In this document: positions 36,060 through 47,990 of the stretch, one piece after another
Numbering within the stretch: position 1 is the stretch's first letter
Layout: every line of letters begins with the position of its first letter
From: Delphinapterus leucas
Lineage: Eukaryota; Chordata; Mammalia; Artiodactyla; Monodontidae
Direction of reading: 5' to 3'
NCBI RefSeq assembly: GCF_002288925.2
Contig: NW_022098031.1
Location: 17,495,897-17,559,896, forward strand
DNA: 64,000 nt
Made by a program: the position numbers and the translations under genes
Notes under the pieces: generated by a model
The model's database searches: none
The model's input: only the letters and a program-made list of their open reading frames with translations
Told to the model about the DNA's origin: nothing

Positions 36060-36750
36060 AAACAGGTGGCTGTATATGTGCCACATCTTCTTTATCCATT
36101 CATCTGTCGATAGACACTTACGTTGCTTCCATGTCCCGGCTATTGTAAATAGAGCTGTAATGAACTTTGTGGTACATGACTCTTTTTGAATTATGGTTTT
36201 CTCAGGGTATGTATGGAATATTACTCAGCCATAAAAAGAAACGAAATTGAGTTATTTGTAGTGAGGTGATGGACCTAGAGACTGTCATACAGAGTGAAGT
36301 AAGTCAGAAAGAGCAAAATAAATACTGTATGCTAACACATATATATGGAATCTTAAAAAAAAAAAAATGGTTCTGAAGAACCTAGGGGCAGCACAGGAAT
36401 AAAGACACAGATATAGAGAATGGATTTGAAGACATGGGGAGGGGGAAAGGTAAGCTGGGACAAAGTGAGAGAGTGGCATGGACTTATATATACTACCAAA
36501 TGTAAAATAGATAGCTAGTGGGAAGCAGCCACATAGCACAGGGAGATCAGCTCGGTGCTTTGTGACCACCTAGAGGGGTGGGATAGGGAGGGTGGGAGGG
36601 AGACGCAAGAAGGAGGAGATATGGGGATATATGTATATGTATAGCTGATTCACTTTGTTATACAGCAGAAACTAACAAACCATTGTAAAGCAATTATACT
36701 CCAATAAAGATGTTAAAAAAATAAAATAAAATAAAAATAAACAGGTGGCT
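36060..36750 (+). mobile_element. 5'-truncated L1 with inverted 5' end (twin priming)
   Basis: AAACAGGTGGCT flanks the insertion at 36060-36071 and 36739-36750, a perfect 12-bp target-site duplication. Inside, 36072 to about 36210 is a piece of the L1 ORF2 end in reverse orientation, and about 36213-36738 is the L1 ORF2 tail, 3'UTR and A-rich tail in forward orientation. The two pieces are adjacent in L1 and meet almost seamlessly, which fits twin priming. The A tail is (AAAAT)-like. The element has no coding capacity and looks fairly young. Confidence 0.93.
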
Positions 36751-39251
36751 AAGTTTGGAGAGTCAGTTGCATGTAGAGAAAGGAACAATATAGGAATCTG
36801 TAAGTACATGTCCAGGAAGAAATAAAACCCTAAAAAAAGGAAAACTTTCAACTAACAGTAGCTAATATTGTAAAGACATGGGATTCAGAATTGAGATGTG
36901 CTAGATAGTCATACTGTTCATGGTGAAGCTTTCCATATAACACAGTATGGCACAGGGACTTTTTTGAAAATGCTAAACGTTGAAAAAATATTTTACAAGA
37001 TATAGCTCTGGCACACAATGTATATTTGCAACCTAACAGATAGCCAAAATTCTTTAAATAAAAAGTAGCAACGAACCCTTCTTCCCCATATGCTATAAAA
37101 ACAAACACAAAACAAAACAAACGAACCCAGAAGACTCCAAATAAACCAACAAATAAATTCATGATGACATTGAATAAAGACACCTGTCTCAGTAATTTTT
37201 ATGGATCTAGTTTTATAAAATGGAAAATAGAGAATAAAAGATAAATATATACCCACATAGAATATTTGGATTTTCATGGAAAAAGTAGATAGAATCAAAT
37301 CATCTTTAATAATCAATTGGAGAGGTGTTATTTCTGTTGCTGCTAATGGTGCTAATTTATGCAAACACACTTGTATTAGTATAGACTAGGTAACTCCACA
37401 GTGTAGAGGGTAGGAAAGCTTTGTATCTTGAAACTGTAACATCTGAGATATGTGCCCTCTGTGGCTGCTGGAGACTTGTTTTAGCTATAAAACACTTTGA
37501 CCAAAGGACACACTATTTTTACACACAATTCATTGGCCAGAACTAGTTATTTGATCCTATATAAATGAAAACAAGCAAGTATAATCTTCTCATGTGCTCG
37601 GGAGAGAATAATGGATATAGGTATATATTAAGGTCTCTACCATGATGCTCAGACTGACATTAGTTAACAGAGGGGTAAAAGAATATCCAGTGCCAACAGC
37701 TGTGCTCCTGGGCTGATAAATCAGGAAGCTAGGAATCTGATTTGTTTCCAGTCATGGTTTTCAACACAGCCACTTAAGTGCAATAACATTTGGAACACAT
37801 CATTCTTTAAACATGCAGAAGTTTCATCTTACTATGAAACTCATTAATTTGAGGAACACTGAATCTCAGGTCTTACTCAAGTTGGAACATTACAATGTAA
37901 GTGTTTCTACATATGCCTGATGCTTTATACTTATGTAAAATTACTGTCTTTCTTATTTTAATCATTTTTTCTAATGCCATTTTGGTTAGAAATGATTTAT
38001 GATGCTTGGCTCAAACAAAATAAAATCTTCTTATAGTGAATATTTAAGTTAGATATAATTTATTAGAAACAACTGCAATAAAAAACAAAGTAGATTTTAA
38101 TTAAACCAAGCACTTTGGGCAGTGGCTCTCAGATCTTCAAAAAACTGATTCAGAACAACCAAGACAAATGTTAAAAACTAAACAGTCATAGTTTAAAAAT
38201 ATATCATGTTTTGATACCATTATCTTTCAATATAATTCCATATAATCTGGTGTTAGGCATATGCTTCAGTGTTATACTAATGACAGAAATAAACCAAATA
38301 TTTCCTTAATCTTGCATAGGCAAAAAGAAATTTAATAGTTAAAATAATTTATTTCTATTCTTTCATTTCTTTCCAATTCATAAACATAATTTTGACGATA
38401 AAATACTTAAAACTAAATGTTTTCTACTCTGTTACATTTCATACATATACTGCATAAAACTCTGAAAATAAAAAAAATAACCTAATGTTTCTGTGAAACA
38501 TTATATTTTCATATTAAAATTTTAGGTTTGATAAGTTTATAGGAAAATTATTTTAATTGGCTTCATCTAGTCTTATGTTCAAGGTAACAGTTCATATTAT
38601 CATAGTCTCCTCATTGTTAAGGGATTTTCTTAGATGAATGCATTTATTTGGATATATAAATTCTTTATTCTGATGTGATATTTTTGGTACAAAATGATCT
38701 GTGTCTACTTTTTTTTCCCCATTTTCCCTGGAGGATCTCAGCAGAAAGAGTGTTGTTGCTGTTTGTGGATGGTTGAGTTTTGACCAGAGTCCTTGTTGCC
38801 CATATTCTAATTGGAGGATTTGGAAATCCTCTCAGACATAAGTTCTGGAAGGGACCATAGGTGGTAGGTACTGACTCAGATATGACCGTTTTATGTCCAG
38901 AAACCAAGTGTGACATTTACAAGATTCCCATCAGAGTTGCCAAAGACTGGCTGTCCTGCAATCCGGCAGTCCCCAGGCTGCAGCATGATGACTAGCACTA
39001 CAGCAGCTGTGAGGCTGGCTTGCCACACTTTTCATGTGGCATGTAAGGCTACAATAAAACCAAATAGATTTAGAATGTTTATTACTTACCCATTAGTTAT
39101 ACTTACTATTTACTGCTTCCTTCCCTAGTTGAACGTAAGCACCTCAAGAATTGCGACTTAGCCTGAGTCACTGTCGTACACTTGAATGAGTTTATTACCA
39201 GCCATATCTCTGAAGGCTTATGAAATTGTCACCCCTGGATTAGGCCTATTA
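36751..39251. other. Unique sequence, no gene seen
   Basis: About 2.5 kb of non-repeat DNA with open frames of 111 and 125 codons (reverse, 36848-37183 and 36993-37370). These overlap in different phases and are Phe/Ile-rich, as AT-rich DNA gives. The reverse 83-codon frame at 38665-38916 lies in a less AT-rich patch (38700-39030) that I do not recognise. Confidence 0.45.
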
Positions 39252-39681
39252 TGATGGTTAATTTTACGGTACCCAGATATTTGGTCAAACATTATTCTGG
39301 GTGTGTCTGTTGAGGGTATCTCTTGATGAGATTAACTTTTGAATCAATAGACTAAGGCAGATTGCCCTCCCTATTATGAGTGGCTCTCATCCAGTCAGTT
39401 GAAAACTTGAATAGAACAAAAAGGCCGAGTAAGAGGGAACTTTTCCTGCCTGACTGCGTTAGGTGGGACATTGGTCTTTTCCTGCCTTTGAACTCAAGCT
39501 GAGGTTGGCTCTTCATGAGTTTTGAGCCTGCCAGCTTTCAGACTGGCTGTCCTGGGTCTCCCGCTTGCCCACTTCAGATTTGGGGATTTCTCAGCTTTCA
39601 TAATCAAATGAACCAATTTTTTATAATAAATTCCTTCACATATAAATTGGCCCCACTTCTCTGGAGAACCCTGACTAATAC
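39252..39681 (+). mobile_element. LTR-like mammalian repeat, copy 1
   Basis: The sequence opens TGATGGTTAATTTTACGG, has CAGATATTTGGTCAAACATT near 39273-39292, GCAGATTGCCCTCCCTATTA near 39357-39376 and CATCCAGTCAGTTGAAAAC near 39389-39407, and closes with TCTCTGGAGAACCCTGACTA near 39659-39678. An AATAAA-like signal lies near 39625. It shares this order with the copies at 47133-47587 and 57545-57745. It looks like a solo LTR of an old endogenous retrovirus, but I cannot name the family. Confidence 0.6.
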
Positions 39682-42600
39682 TTCTGTATATCACTTTATT
39701 AAAAAAAAATTATAATGTCAGTGTAGGGGCTCTGACAAACAAGAGAGCAAATGCCCATACAAAGTGTACAGGCACGCTTAAACCCTTTTGATTCTTGACA
39801 AGTAGGAGTGTAGGCCTGTTAAGAGGACAAACAGTTTCATGATAGTCTTCAAATCTGATTTTTTATACAAAATTTTCTGTTTTAAAATGTTTACCAAATT
39901 TTTAAAAAAATGTGTGCCAAACTTAGATATGGCATATCAATCATAGGCTTATGATCTCTGTAATTATTTGTTTCAAGCTAAAGTCTAATTTTTATATTCA
40001 GATTCTTCCCCATGATTCATGAAGTATGCATGCCTTCTGGAAGATTTCCCTTATTGATTATCATAAATGTCAAGGAGAGCTTGAAAGAAAAGGTCTGATG
40101 TGATTACTGGCTGCTCTGGCAACATACCAAGGTCTGATGTGACAGAGGGGCAAAGAGATGAAGTGTCAGTAATTGGTCATAGTTTATCACATCTGAGGAA
40201 TCAAGTACAGCCCAGTATGAAATCCTGAAGAGTGTTTCCAATCTACTGGGGACCTCTTTTTATACCCTGGGAATGACCATCCTCATCTTGTGTTTATGAT
40301 CAGGTCATCAGAACTGGTCTCCTTAAGGTCAAGGTTCTTTCTTACTCAGGGGCCCAAAGTTCCTATATCAGAATTTTGAAAAATGATCAGAGTGTACAAG
40401 GGGCTACTTGAAGGAAGTAGGTCATAGAGAAGTAAAACTCTCCGTGGAGTTATAACACATTCAAACATCATCTGAGATATTACTATATTAGTCAAAAATA
40501 AAAATTAAAAATGGAGCAGAGAGAGGAGGTGAATCAAAGGCAGGCATTTTAATCTATAATTATTTAGATTAAAATAATTCACGTCCATGTGTCTCTCCTT
40601 TGACCAATTGACTTGACAATGTTGTTAGTCACTGAGGAAGGGGGGAGTGTAGAGGGTTTCCTCTCATTTCTTCCTTTCATCACTCAAAAGCTGTTTCTGT
40701 TCCTTATATTGTTAGGCTAAGGGAAGAGGGAAAATTAAAGGAAAAGGGCTCAACATACATGGAAAGTGCTATTAGCTCTCTCATGAGTGCTTTCTGTGTA
40801 TCACACATCCAGATATTGATTCTTTTGTAGGTATTTGAATAATGAGGTTTCCATCATAAAATCTCCCATTTGCTCTGTTTGGCTATTTATAACTCCTCAT
40901 CAGGGCCTGATATCTTATTATAATATTTCCATAATCTCTTTTAATAGGATCATTCACAACTCATTATACTGTCCCAGACAAGAATAAAACTTCTGAAGAA
41001 TCAACCAATAGTATTGCAGGGTCATATATTAGTGTGCAATTAATTGTCAAATGAATGATGAAATTAAGTATAAATGGAAGGTTAATTGATAGATTTTAAA
41101 ACACAAATACTACAAATACCTGGCAACTGATAGGCCACTCACATTTTATATAGCATATGACATTTTATTTCTGGTTTATTTTTTATCTAGCTGATTTTGT
41201 CAACGCTAGTGGCTGAAAATCTTAGACACAAATTCGTTTGAAATCTGTATTGTAGTAAGATAACCCATTAAACCGTAGGAATGGTTTAATGTTTGCATAA
41301 ATGTCTGAGAGGTGCATAGGAATGTTTGAGAGGTGCTGTTAGACAAAGTATAACTCTGATTGTGGAAATAGTAAACCATAGTTACAAGTCCAGTGTGTAA
41401 TTAATTTGCTAATTAAAAGAATGCTCAACACTTGTTGATAGAAATTAAAACTCATCAAATTAAAAATCAATTCTATTCTAACAAATAAGAGAAGAGTTAC
41501 AAAAAAAGTTTATAATAAATTAAGCTGATGTATGTATAAAGTGGATACAAATTATGGGTGCAGAAAAATTAGGCCAAAATTACACTTTCCACAGCTCTGA
41601 CAAGATCAGACATATGTGGGTACTGGGTGTTAAAAATGACTATCATTTTGTACAACCTTAACTATTTCTTAGAAATTTTGTTTTGGAGCTCTATATACCT
41701 TTGAACAAAGTTATGTAAATTAGATTTTTGTTTTCCCTAGGAAATGGAATTTAAGGATAAAACTTGAATCTGTCAAACTCTGATGAGCACTGGGTTCATA
41801 AAATCATATAGTTCTGAGATAAAAGTCTACCTCATGACAATCCCAAACAATGCATAAGAGAAACTTATTGAAAACCAAAGATTTGTACCTTGTAGAAGAA
41901 GGTGGGTGGTCTGCAGAAAAGAGGATGGAACAGCCTCAAAAAAGAGGAGACTGAGAGACTTCTTATTGTACGGATTTCTAATTCCTGCCAAATCTAAATG
42001 TGATTTTAACAGGTTTGATACTCTTAAACTAAGTCTCCCTTTTCTTAAGTAAGTTTGAGTATGTTTATTGCAGATAATATATCCTGTGACATCTCAAAAG
42101 ATAATTAAAACAGGAGATTGAGAAGATGGTTAAGGAATTAGAGATGCAGTCTTCATGTATTTTATGTAAAGGAATTAGTTTCATAAGAATATTCTCACCA
42201 AAGCACCATTCAATATGACTTCTCCTTCACTGCCATTGAATTTGGCTCCTCTGAATAGATTTTGGTAACTCTGTACTTGGTAACACTCTGTACTTGCTGA
42301 TACATGTATAATCATTTGAAATGAAATGTTATTTTAAAATAATTTAAAAGGTTGAATATTCTTTACTTTGGTGCTTTGGCTCTAAGAAAATTCCATAAGG
42401 CCTTGCATTTTATTGAAAGAAAAAAAATCACCTTTTTAAATTTGACCTTTAATGTGCTACATTTTTTTTATTTAACTCTCTGAGTTAAAACCTATATGTA
42501 GAATAAAGTCATGCTAAAATACTTGGTATTTGAGGCCTGTGTGAAATGCTCATGGGCCATTTTAAAATTTCCTAATGAAACTTACATATTTGGATATGTT

Positions 42601-43667
42601 CTATCTGTATGCTATCAATCATTTCATGTACAGTCATGTGATTTAACACAATGTGACTGATGAAATCTCTCAGGAGCAGTTGTAACTGACAGAACCTAAA
42701 TTGATGTTTTATGAAAATGTACTCTGGATATGCCTGAAAAGATGTCTTTGATATGGCATCAGGCATTAACATGCTATCTTTATAACTTATGACTTAAAAG
42801 GTTAAAAAGTTCAAATATATCTCTAGAGAAGGCAAGATCTCAAAATAACAGGAGTGATTTAATCTTTTTCCTGATGCTCCCATCTTGACTCTTTTTAAAC
42901 TCTTTCTTTATATAGAGGAAAATGTTCCTCTATAAAACCAGTCATTTGAATTCACCTGTCCCTAAGTAGCACTTATTTCTTTTCTTTCTGCTCCTGTTAC
43001 TTGTAGGATATTCTAGATATTCTACACCTCAAACCTATAAAAATAAATTAGTATCCTAACTGATATTCTGACGCCAGCATATTTTCTCTCTTACATATTC
43101 CATATAACAAATATATACATTTAGTGATACCCTGATCATACCTTCCATCATAAAACCTACAGAGATTTTCTCCATAAGTTTCCATGAATAAAAATGAAGG
43201 AATCAATTCTCTTGAGAAGATATGCACGTAGCAGAGATATGCCTAGCAGATGGCAAAGATGGCAGGGAAGGGAGGATATATATATATATGTATATTTTGA
43301 AACTGAATTAACCCATGGTTACATAACAGATAGGTAACTGCTCTTTCGGGGAGGTGGCTATCACTCAAGAAAGGTTTTTTTTTTTTTTTCTCTTGAGAAT
43401 CTCCATGCATTTGGATAAGGAACTGTGGTCCTGGATATGAGTATGAGAATTGAGAGAGCTGAATTGCTCTAAATGTTAGATTTGGAAGAAGTCAGAGTTC
43501 AAAAAAACACCTTAGGAAGGAAGGCATGAGGCTGAGCCTGAGAAACATGACAGGAGACTATCATCTGAAGTGCAGAAACAAAAGACAGGTATATAAAAAT
43601 TAATAACAGGTATATGGAATATTTTGTAAATTCACACATGTTGTAAAATGGCTTGTTTTCATTGTGT
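39682..43667. other. Unique sequence, no gene seen
   Basis: About 4 kb with no recognised gene or repeat family. A short (AT)n run lies near 43277-43298 and a poly(T) near 43375-43390, next to a short inverted repeat (TCAAGAAA and CTCTTGAG). Nothing suggests function. Confidence 0.45.
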
Positions 43668-44640
43668 AGTATCACAGTGTGTAGCATCCATTTTATGACT
43701 CTGTCACAAATTATTTACCCATTGTGCTGCTGATGGACATTTGGCTTCTTTCCAGTTTGAAGTTACTATTAGTGAAACTGCTATGAACATTCTTATGCAT
43801 ATATATTTGTGGGCATTATTACTATTTTTGGAAAAATATTTGTAATAGTTCTCAGAAGGTACTTCCAACAGCTGTCCAAAGTGGTTGTAGCAATTTATAC
43901 TTCTACTAACAATGTAAGAGTGTTTCATATGTTCCATATCCTCATCAACACTTAGTAATATCAGACTTTTCAGACTGAGCTATTTTGATGGCTGCATGAA
44001 TAATGATGTGAACCATTTTTTGTTTTATTGGCCATTTTGAAACTCATATTTGCCAAGTTGACTATTCAATTCTTTTGTCTATTTAATGGGGTTGACTGTA
44101 TTTTTTTTAGAAAAAGTAATTTCATTAGAATTTTAAATATATTTTGGATATGAGATCTTTTTCAGGTATAGGTACTGCTTATATCTTCTCCCAGCATGTA
44201 GTTTGCATTTATCTTAACTTCCTTAATGGTGATTTTGATGAACAGATTGCTTAATTTTATTGAAGCCTAATTTATCATATTTATTTTGTTATTGACTTTC
44301 ATGTCTTTTGTAAGAAATCTTTGTCTGTATCAAAGACATAAAGGTTTTCTCATGTATATTCATTTAAAGGTTTTTTGTCTTACCTCTTAGAGTTAATCTA
44401 TGAGGCAGATCAAGTTGGTTTTTGTTTGTTGTGAGGAATAGTAAATATACAATTTGTCCAGCACCATTTATGGGAAAGATCAGCTTTCTGCATTGAATTG
44501 CAGTCATAAATCAGGTGATAATATATATATGTGGATCTGTTTCTGTACACACAATTCGTTGCTGTATTTTGTCTGAATTGGTGTTTTGTAATTAATAACA
44601 GTAAGACCTTAAGCATAATTCAAGCTCCTCCATATTGGTA
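43668..44640 (-). mobile_element. Old L1M ORF2 3' part, reverse strand
   Basis: The reverse complement follows L1 ORF2 in order: GATGGACATTTGGCTTCTTT near 43733-43752, GTAGCAATTTATACTTCTAC near 43887-43906, the CCTCATCAACACTTAG area near 43940-43955 and AAGAAATCTTTGTCTGTATC near 44312-44331, with the CAGCACCATTTATGG motif near 44460-44474. It is diverged and has no open frame. Confidence 0.75.
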
Positions 44641-44689
44641 ATAACTGGAAAGATTTGCAAATTTTTAAGGTAGGAAAATAATAATGTGT

Positions 44690-45380
44690 TTATATGCTTA
44701 CAGGAATGATCCAGCAGAGTCATAAATATTAATGATTCAGGAGGAAGTGAAAGTTTTCTGGAGCAAACTGATTAAGTGGGAAATGTATAGGTAAAGTGGT
44801 TGGCCTTAGCTATGAGAAGGAAAGTTCAAAAAAAGTGAAAGGACTGAAAGTAGGTAGATGTGTGGTGAGAGATTCTCTCAGTGAAATGAGCAGCAACGTC
44901 ATCAGTTTGATGTGATGATGGGAAACAAGTACTGACATTTGATTTAAGAGGAAAAATTATGAAATAATTAACCTAAGAAAGTGGAAAATGTGAATGCCTA
45001 AATTCAATGTAGTCTAATTGCCAGCCCTTTATGGGCTTGCTTGAGGTTTTTGATCATGAACTTAAGATGAAAGCACTTCACATGTTTTTCTCATTTATGT
45101 TCACCTGTGTAAAACATTTTAGGTTTAACCGGGATTGTGATTTAAGCCAGTGAGTACTATGAAACTAGAAAGGATTTGAGAGCTTTATGTGAGTGGGTGA
45201 CTATGATGATTTTCCTTGTGATGTAAGGTGGGTAAATAGGGAAGTATGAGTATGGAGCAGATCATAGACAGCGAAAACCAGAAAGGATCTAAGGATTGAA
45301 GAAGGTCCAGATTTATTTTGAGGATTGTTTGAGTTGGGCTATTAGAGGAAATGAGCTGGAAAATAGAAGGTAATGATCAG
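44690..45380 (+). repeat. Ancient mammalian repeat, central/late part (family unnamed)
   Basis: GGTTGGCCTTAGCTATGAGA near 44799-44818, CAGTGAAATGAGCAGCAACG near 44879-44898, and GGTTTAACCGGGATTGTGAT near 45122-45141 resemble a long, purine-rich repeat known across mammals. Other segments of that same element are seen at 58760-59600 and 62990-63630. It is treated as a repeat and not a gene because no frame stays open. Confidence 0.5.
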
Positions 45381-45476
45381 AATATGGCACTTTAAATTGA
45401 GATAATATACACTCTGCATCTTTCCTTGTCTTCCAACATTCACTGCAGCACCCTGTGTATATAATTGACTTAAACG

Positions 45477-45477
<1 letters not shown>

Positions 45478-45518
<41 letters not shown>
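45478..45518. repeat. (TG)n microsatellite, about 20 units
   Basis: An uninterrupted TG run. Translation in reverse gives the poly(His-Thr) frames seen nearby, which are not genes. Confidence 0.97.
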
Positions 45519-45519
<1 letters not shown>

Positions 45520-46394
45520 CATAAAAATTAAAGGGCAAAGTTTTATAGCTGGGCAAATGTGGTGGAGAGCAAGAATAGCCCAAATGTAATGGCATATGAT
45601 TGCTAAATTGAACTAATTTAGCAGAATCAGGATTTATGAACCATACATGATTCATATAAGAACATATGCCTCTTGGGAATTTTCAGAAGGCCTATGGAGG
45701 GCAATGCATTTTTCAATATCGCTGCAATAAAAGTTTGAGGACATTTTTTTTTTGTATCTCAAAGAAAATAAGTTTTGCTGATAGCTGGGGTACATTTGGA
45801 ATTTCCAACTGATCCATCAAAGTGAGTCACAGTATTTTTTAACAATAAAGCCCAGATGACAAAACACAGAGACAATTAAAATAGTGCTTTACACATAGTA
45901 ATTATATTATCTGTCGAATGATGTTTTCTAAAAACGCATTGAGAAGGTAGCTTAGTTTCATCTACTCCTCTGCATATGTGTATCTTCACTAACCCAAAAC
46001 ATAAAGTCAGGGTTGAATAATATTGGGGAGAGTTGTCATCCTGAACATTTTTGCTAGATTTTATTAAATATAGTTTCAAAATTTAATAAAATATTTTCAT
46101 GGTGGTTTTGAGTTAATTTTCTTTGTTCTAAATAATAATAATATATTATTTGTGTAAAATTGGAAGATGGAGAAAAATACAGACATATTGGCTACATTAA
46201 ATATGAAAACTCAATTATATTGGCCACCAAAATATAAATATAAGAAACAATAGAAAGGAGAAGAACAAATAATACACTAGAAAATTATTTATAACACATA
46301 TACTGGCAAAGAGCAGCATTCCTAGTATACAGTGAGTTTCTATAAATTGATGAGATAAAGGTATACCATGTTATAAAAATCAGTAATTTAATGA
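45519..46394. other. Mostly unique sequence; a short L1M-like patch at 45940-46090
   Basis: No gene is seen. The patch with AATATTGGGGAGAGTTGTCA near 46018-46037 weakly resembles the reverse complement of the L1 reverse-transcriptase region. Confidence 0.4.
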
Positions 46395-46925
46395 TTATAG
46401 AATGTACTTTGTGTGTGAGCAATTTTGAGATTTTGATTTAATTTTTTTATGAATCACAATGATGTTTAGCATTGCTTTATGTCTTTCCTTTGGAAAGTGC
46501 TTAATCATGTCCCATACCCATGGTACTTTTGAGTTGCTTGTGCTCTTCTTACTAATTCGTAGAATGTATTTTTGTATATGCTGATAATATTTTTTCAATT
46601 TTGTATCATGAGAATCTCCTCCCAGTTGTAATTGATCTTTTAATTTTCTTTAGTGTATTTTTGCTTAAGATAGAAAGTTGAAATTTAATTCATCTTTCTT
46701 CATATGAATAATAGTTTTTTCCATTTCCATTTATTGACAGGTCCTTACTTGTCCAACCTATCTGACATGTCATTAAAATACCAGACATGCACGGTCTCTC
46801 ATTTCCATTCTGTGGTTCAGTTTACCTATTCCAGTGCCTTCTCATACTGTCTTAATTAAAATAGGTTCATAACAGGTCTTGACATGTTGGATATAGGGCA
46901 AGCCCCAACTCCCTGTTCTTCATTT
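46395..46925 (-). mobile_element. Old L1 ORF2 segment, reverse strand
   Basis: The block near 46620-46925 follows the reverse complement of L1 ORF2 from the AATTGATCTTTTAATTTTCT area near 46629-46648 to ACTGTCTTAATTAAAATAGG near 46846-46865. The part from 46395 is more diverged. It may be an L1M or a HAL1 element, which I cannot tell apart here. Confidence 0.5.
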
Positions 46926-46939
46926 TAGAAGTGTATTAG

Positions 46940-47125
46940 TTAGCCAAGAAAAACTGAAATACCTATTAAAGATTCCACATAAAAGAATATCTATGGAAAC
47001 ACTATGCACAATAGCAAAAAACAAAAAACAACGTAAATGCACAAAAATTGATGAAGAATAAGCTGTTGAAAGATTCAGCCAGTGGACTGTACACAGCAGT
47101 CAGAATGCATTGAATTAGAGACACT
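46940..47125 (+). mobile_element. Old L1 fragment, forward strand
   Basis: ACACTATGCACAATAGCAAA near 46999-47018 and GAATAAGCTGTTGAAAGATT near 47056-47075 resemble the forward-strand end of L1 ORF2. It is short and diverged. Confidence 0.4.
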
Positions 47126-47132
47126 GCGAACA

Positions 47133-47587
47133 CAATGGTTAATTTTATGTGTATTCTTGGCTTGGCCATGTTGCCCAGTTGTTTTGTCAAACACTATGCT
47201 AGATATTACTGTGAATGTGTTTTGTGGGGGAGATTAACATTTACAATCAATTTACTTTAAGTAAAGCATATTGCCCTCCACAGTGTGGGTGAGCCTCATC
47301 CAATCAGTTAAAGCCCTTAAAAGCAAAAACTGGGGTTTCCCAGAGAAGGCATTATGCCTTAAGACTATAACATAGAAATCCTGCCCGAGTTTCCAGTCTA
47401 CTGGTTGCCCTATGAATTTCAGATGCAGCACTGCAGATTTGAACATTATCTCAATTTCCAGCCAGCAGACCTGCCTAACAAATTTCAGACTTACCTACCC
47501 TCATAGTCACATGAGCCAATTCCTTAAAATAAACCTCTCCCTCTTTATATATACACTATTGTCTCTATTTCTCTGGAGAATACTGAA
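47133..47587 (+). mobile_element. LTR-like mammalian repeat, copy 2
   Basis: The same order as copy 1: ATGGTTAATTTTATGTG near 47135, TTGTCAAACACTATGCTAGA near 47185-47204, GCATATTGCCCTCCACAGTG near 47266-47285, CCTCATCCAATCAGTTAAAG near 47294-47313, GAGCCAATTCCTTAAAATAA near 47512-47531 (includes AATAAA) and CTCTGGAGAATACTGA near 47571-47586. It is the fullest of the three copies. Confidence 0.65.
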
Positions 47588-47609
47588 AAAAATATATGAT
47601 AAATCTTAG

Positions 47610-47990
47610 AAATGTAATATATATTCATAAAAGGAAAGAAAACGACAAAATTTGATTAGTCACAAAAGAAGAAATGCAAATGATCAATAAATTAAAAAAT
47701 GGTACCTCAGTGGGTAAAAAGGATTATTTTCCTATATTCAAGGGATAAAACAAAAGAAAAACAAAATACAATGATCAATGCCATCTACTAGTGTTAGGAA
47801 ATCAGGAAAATGGGGAAAATAAATGTTTCATTATATTGCTGGGGATACTGTGAATTATTACAATTTTTTTGGAAATAATTCTGGCATGATCTGTTAACAT
47901 TACAAACCAACTTATTTTTTGAACCAACAACTCAACTCCTGAAAATCTATGAAAAAAAAAAGAAAAAGAAACAACAGGACAATTACTGAA
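47610..47990 (+). mobile_element. Old L1 ORF2 fragment, forward strand
   Basis: AGAAGAAATGCAAATGATCA near 47667-47686, ATATTGCTGGGGATACTGTG near 47833-47852 and the ACCAACAACTCAACTCCTGA block near 47922-47941 follow L1 ORF2 in order. It is diverged, and boundaries are soft. Confidence 0.45.

Noticed and set aside
36848..37370. Overlapping reverse frames of 111 and 125 codons
   Set aside because: Different phases over the same DNA, Phe/Ile-rich with no domain; expected by chance in AT-rich sequence.
38090..38200. CAGTGGCTCTCAGATC resembling the end of a hAT-type mini transposon
   Set aside because: Only about 15 bases fit and no matching second end was found.
43370..43400. Short inverted repeat around a poly(T) as a terminator or hairpin
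   Set aside because: The arms are too short and imperfect, and no transcription unit is nearby.
45313..45655. Frames with long His-Thr repeats
   Set aside because: Translation of the (TG)n microsatellite.
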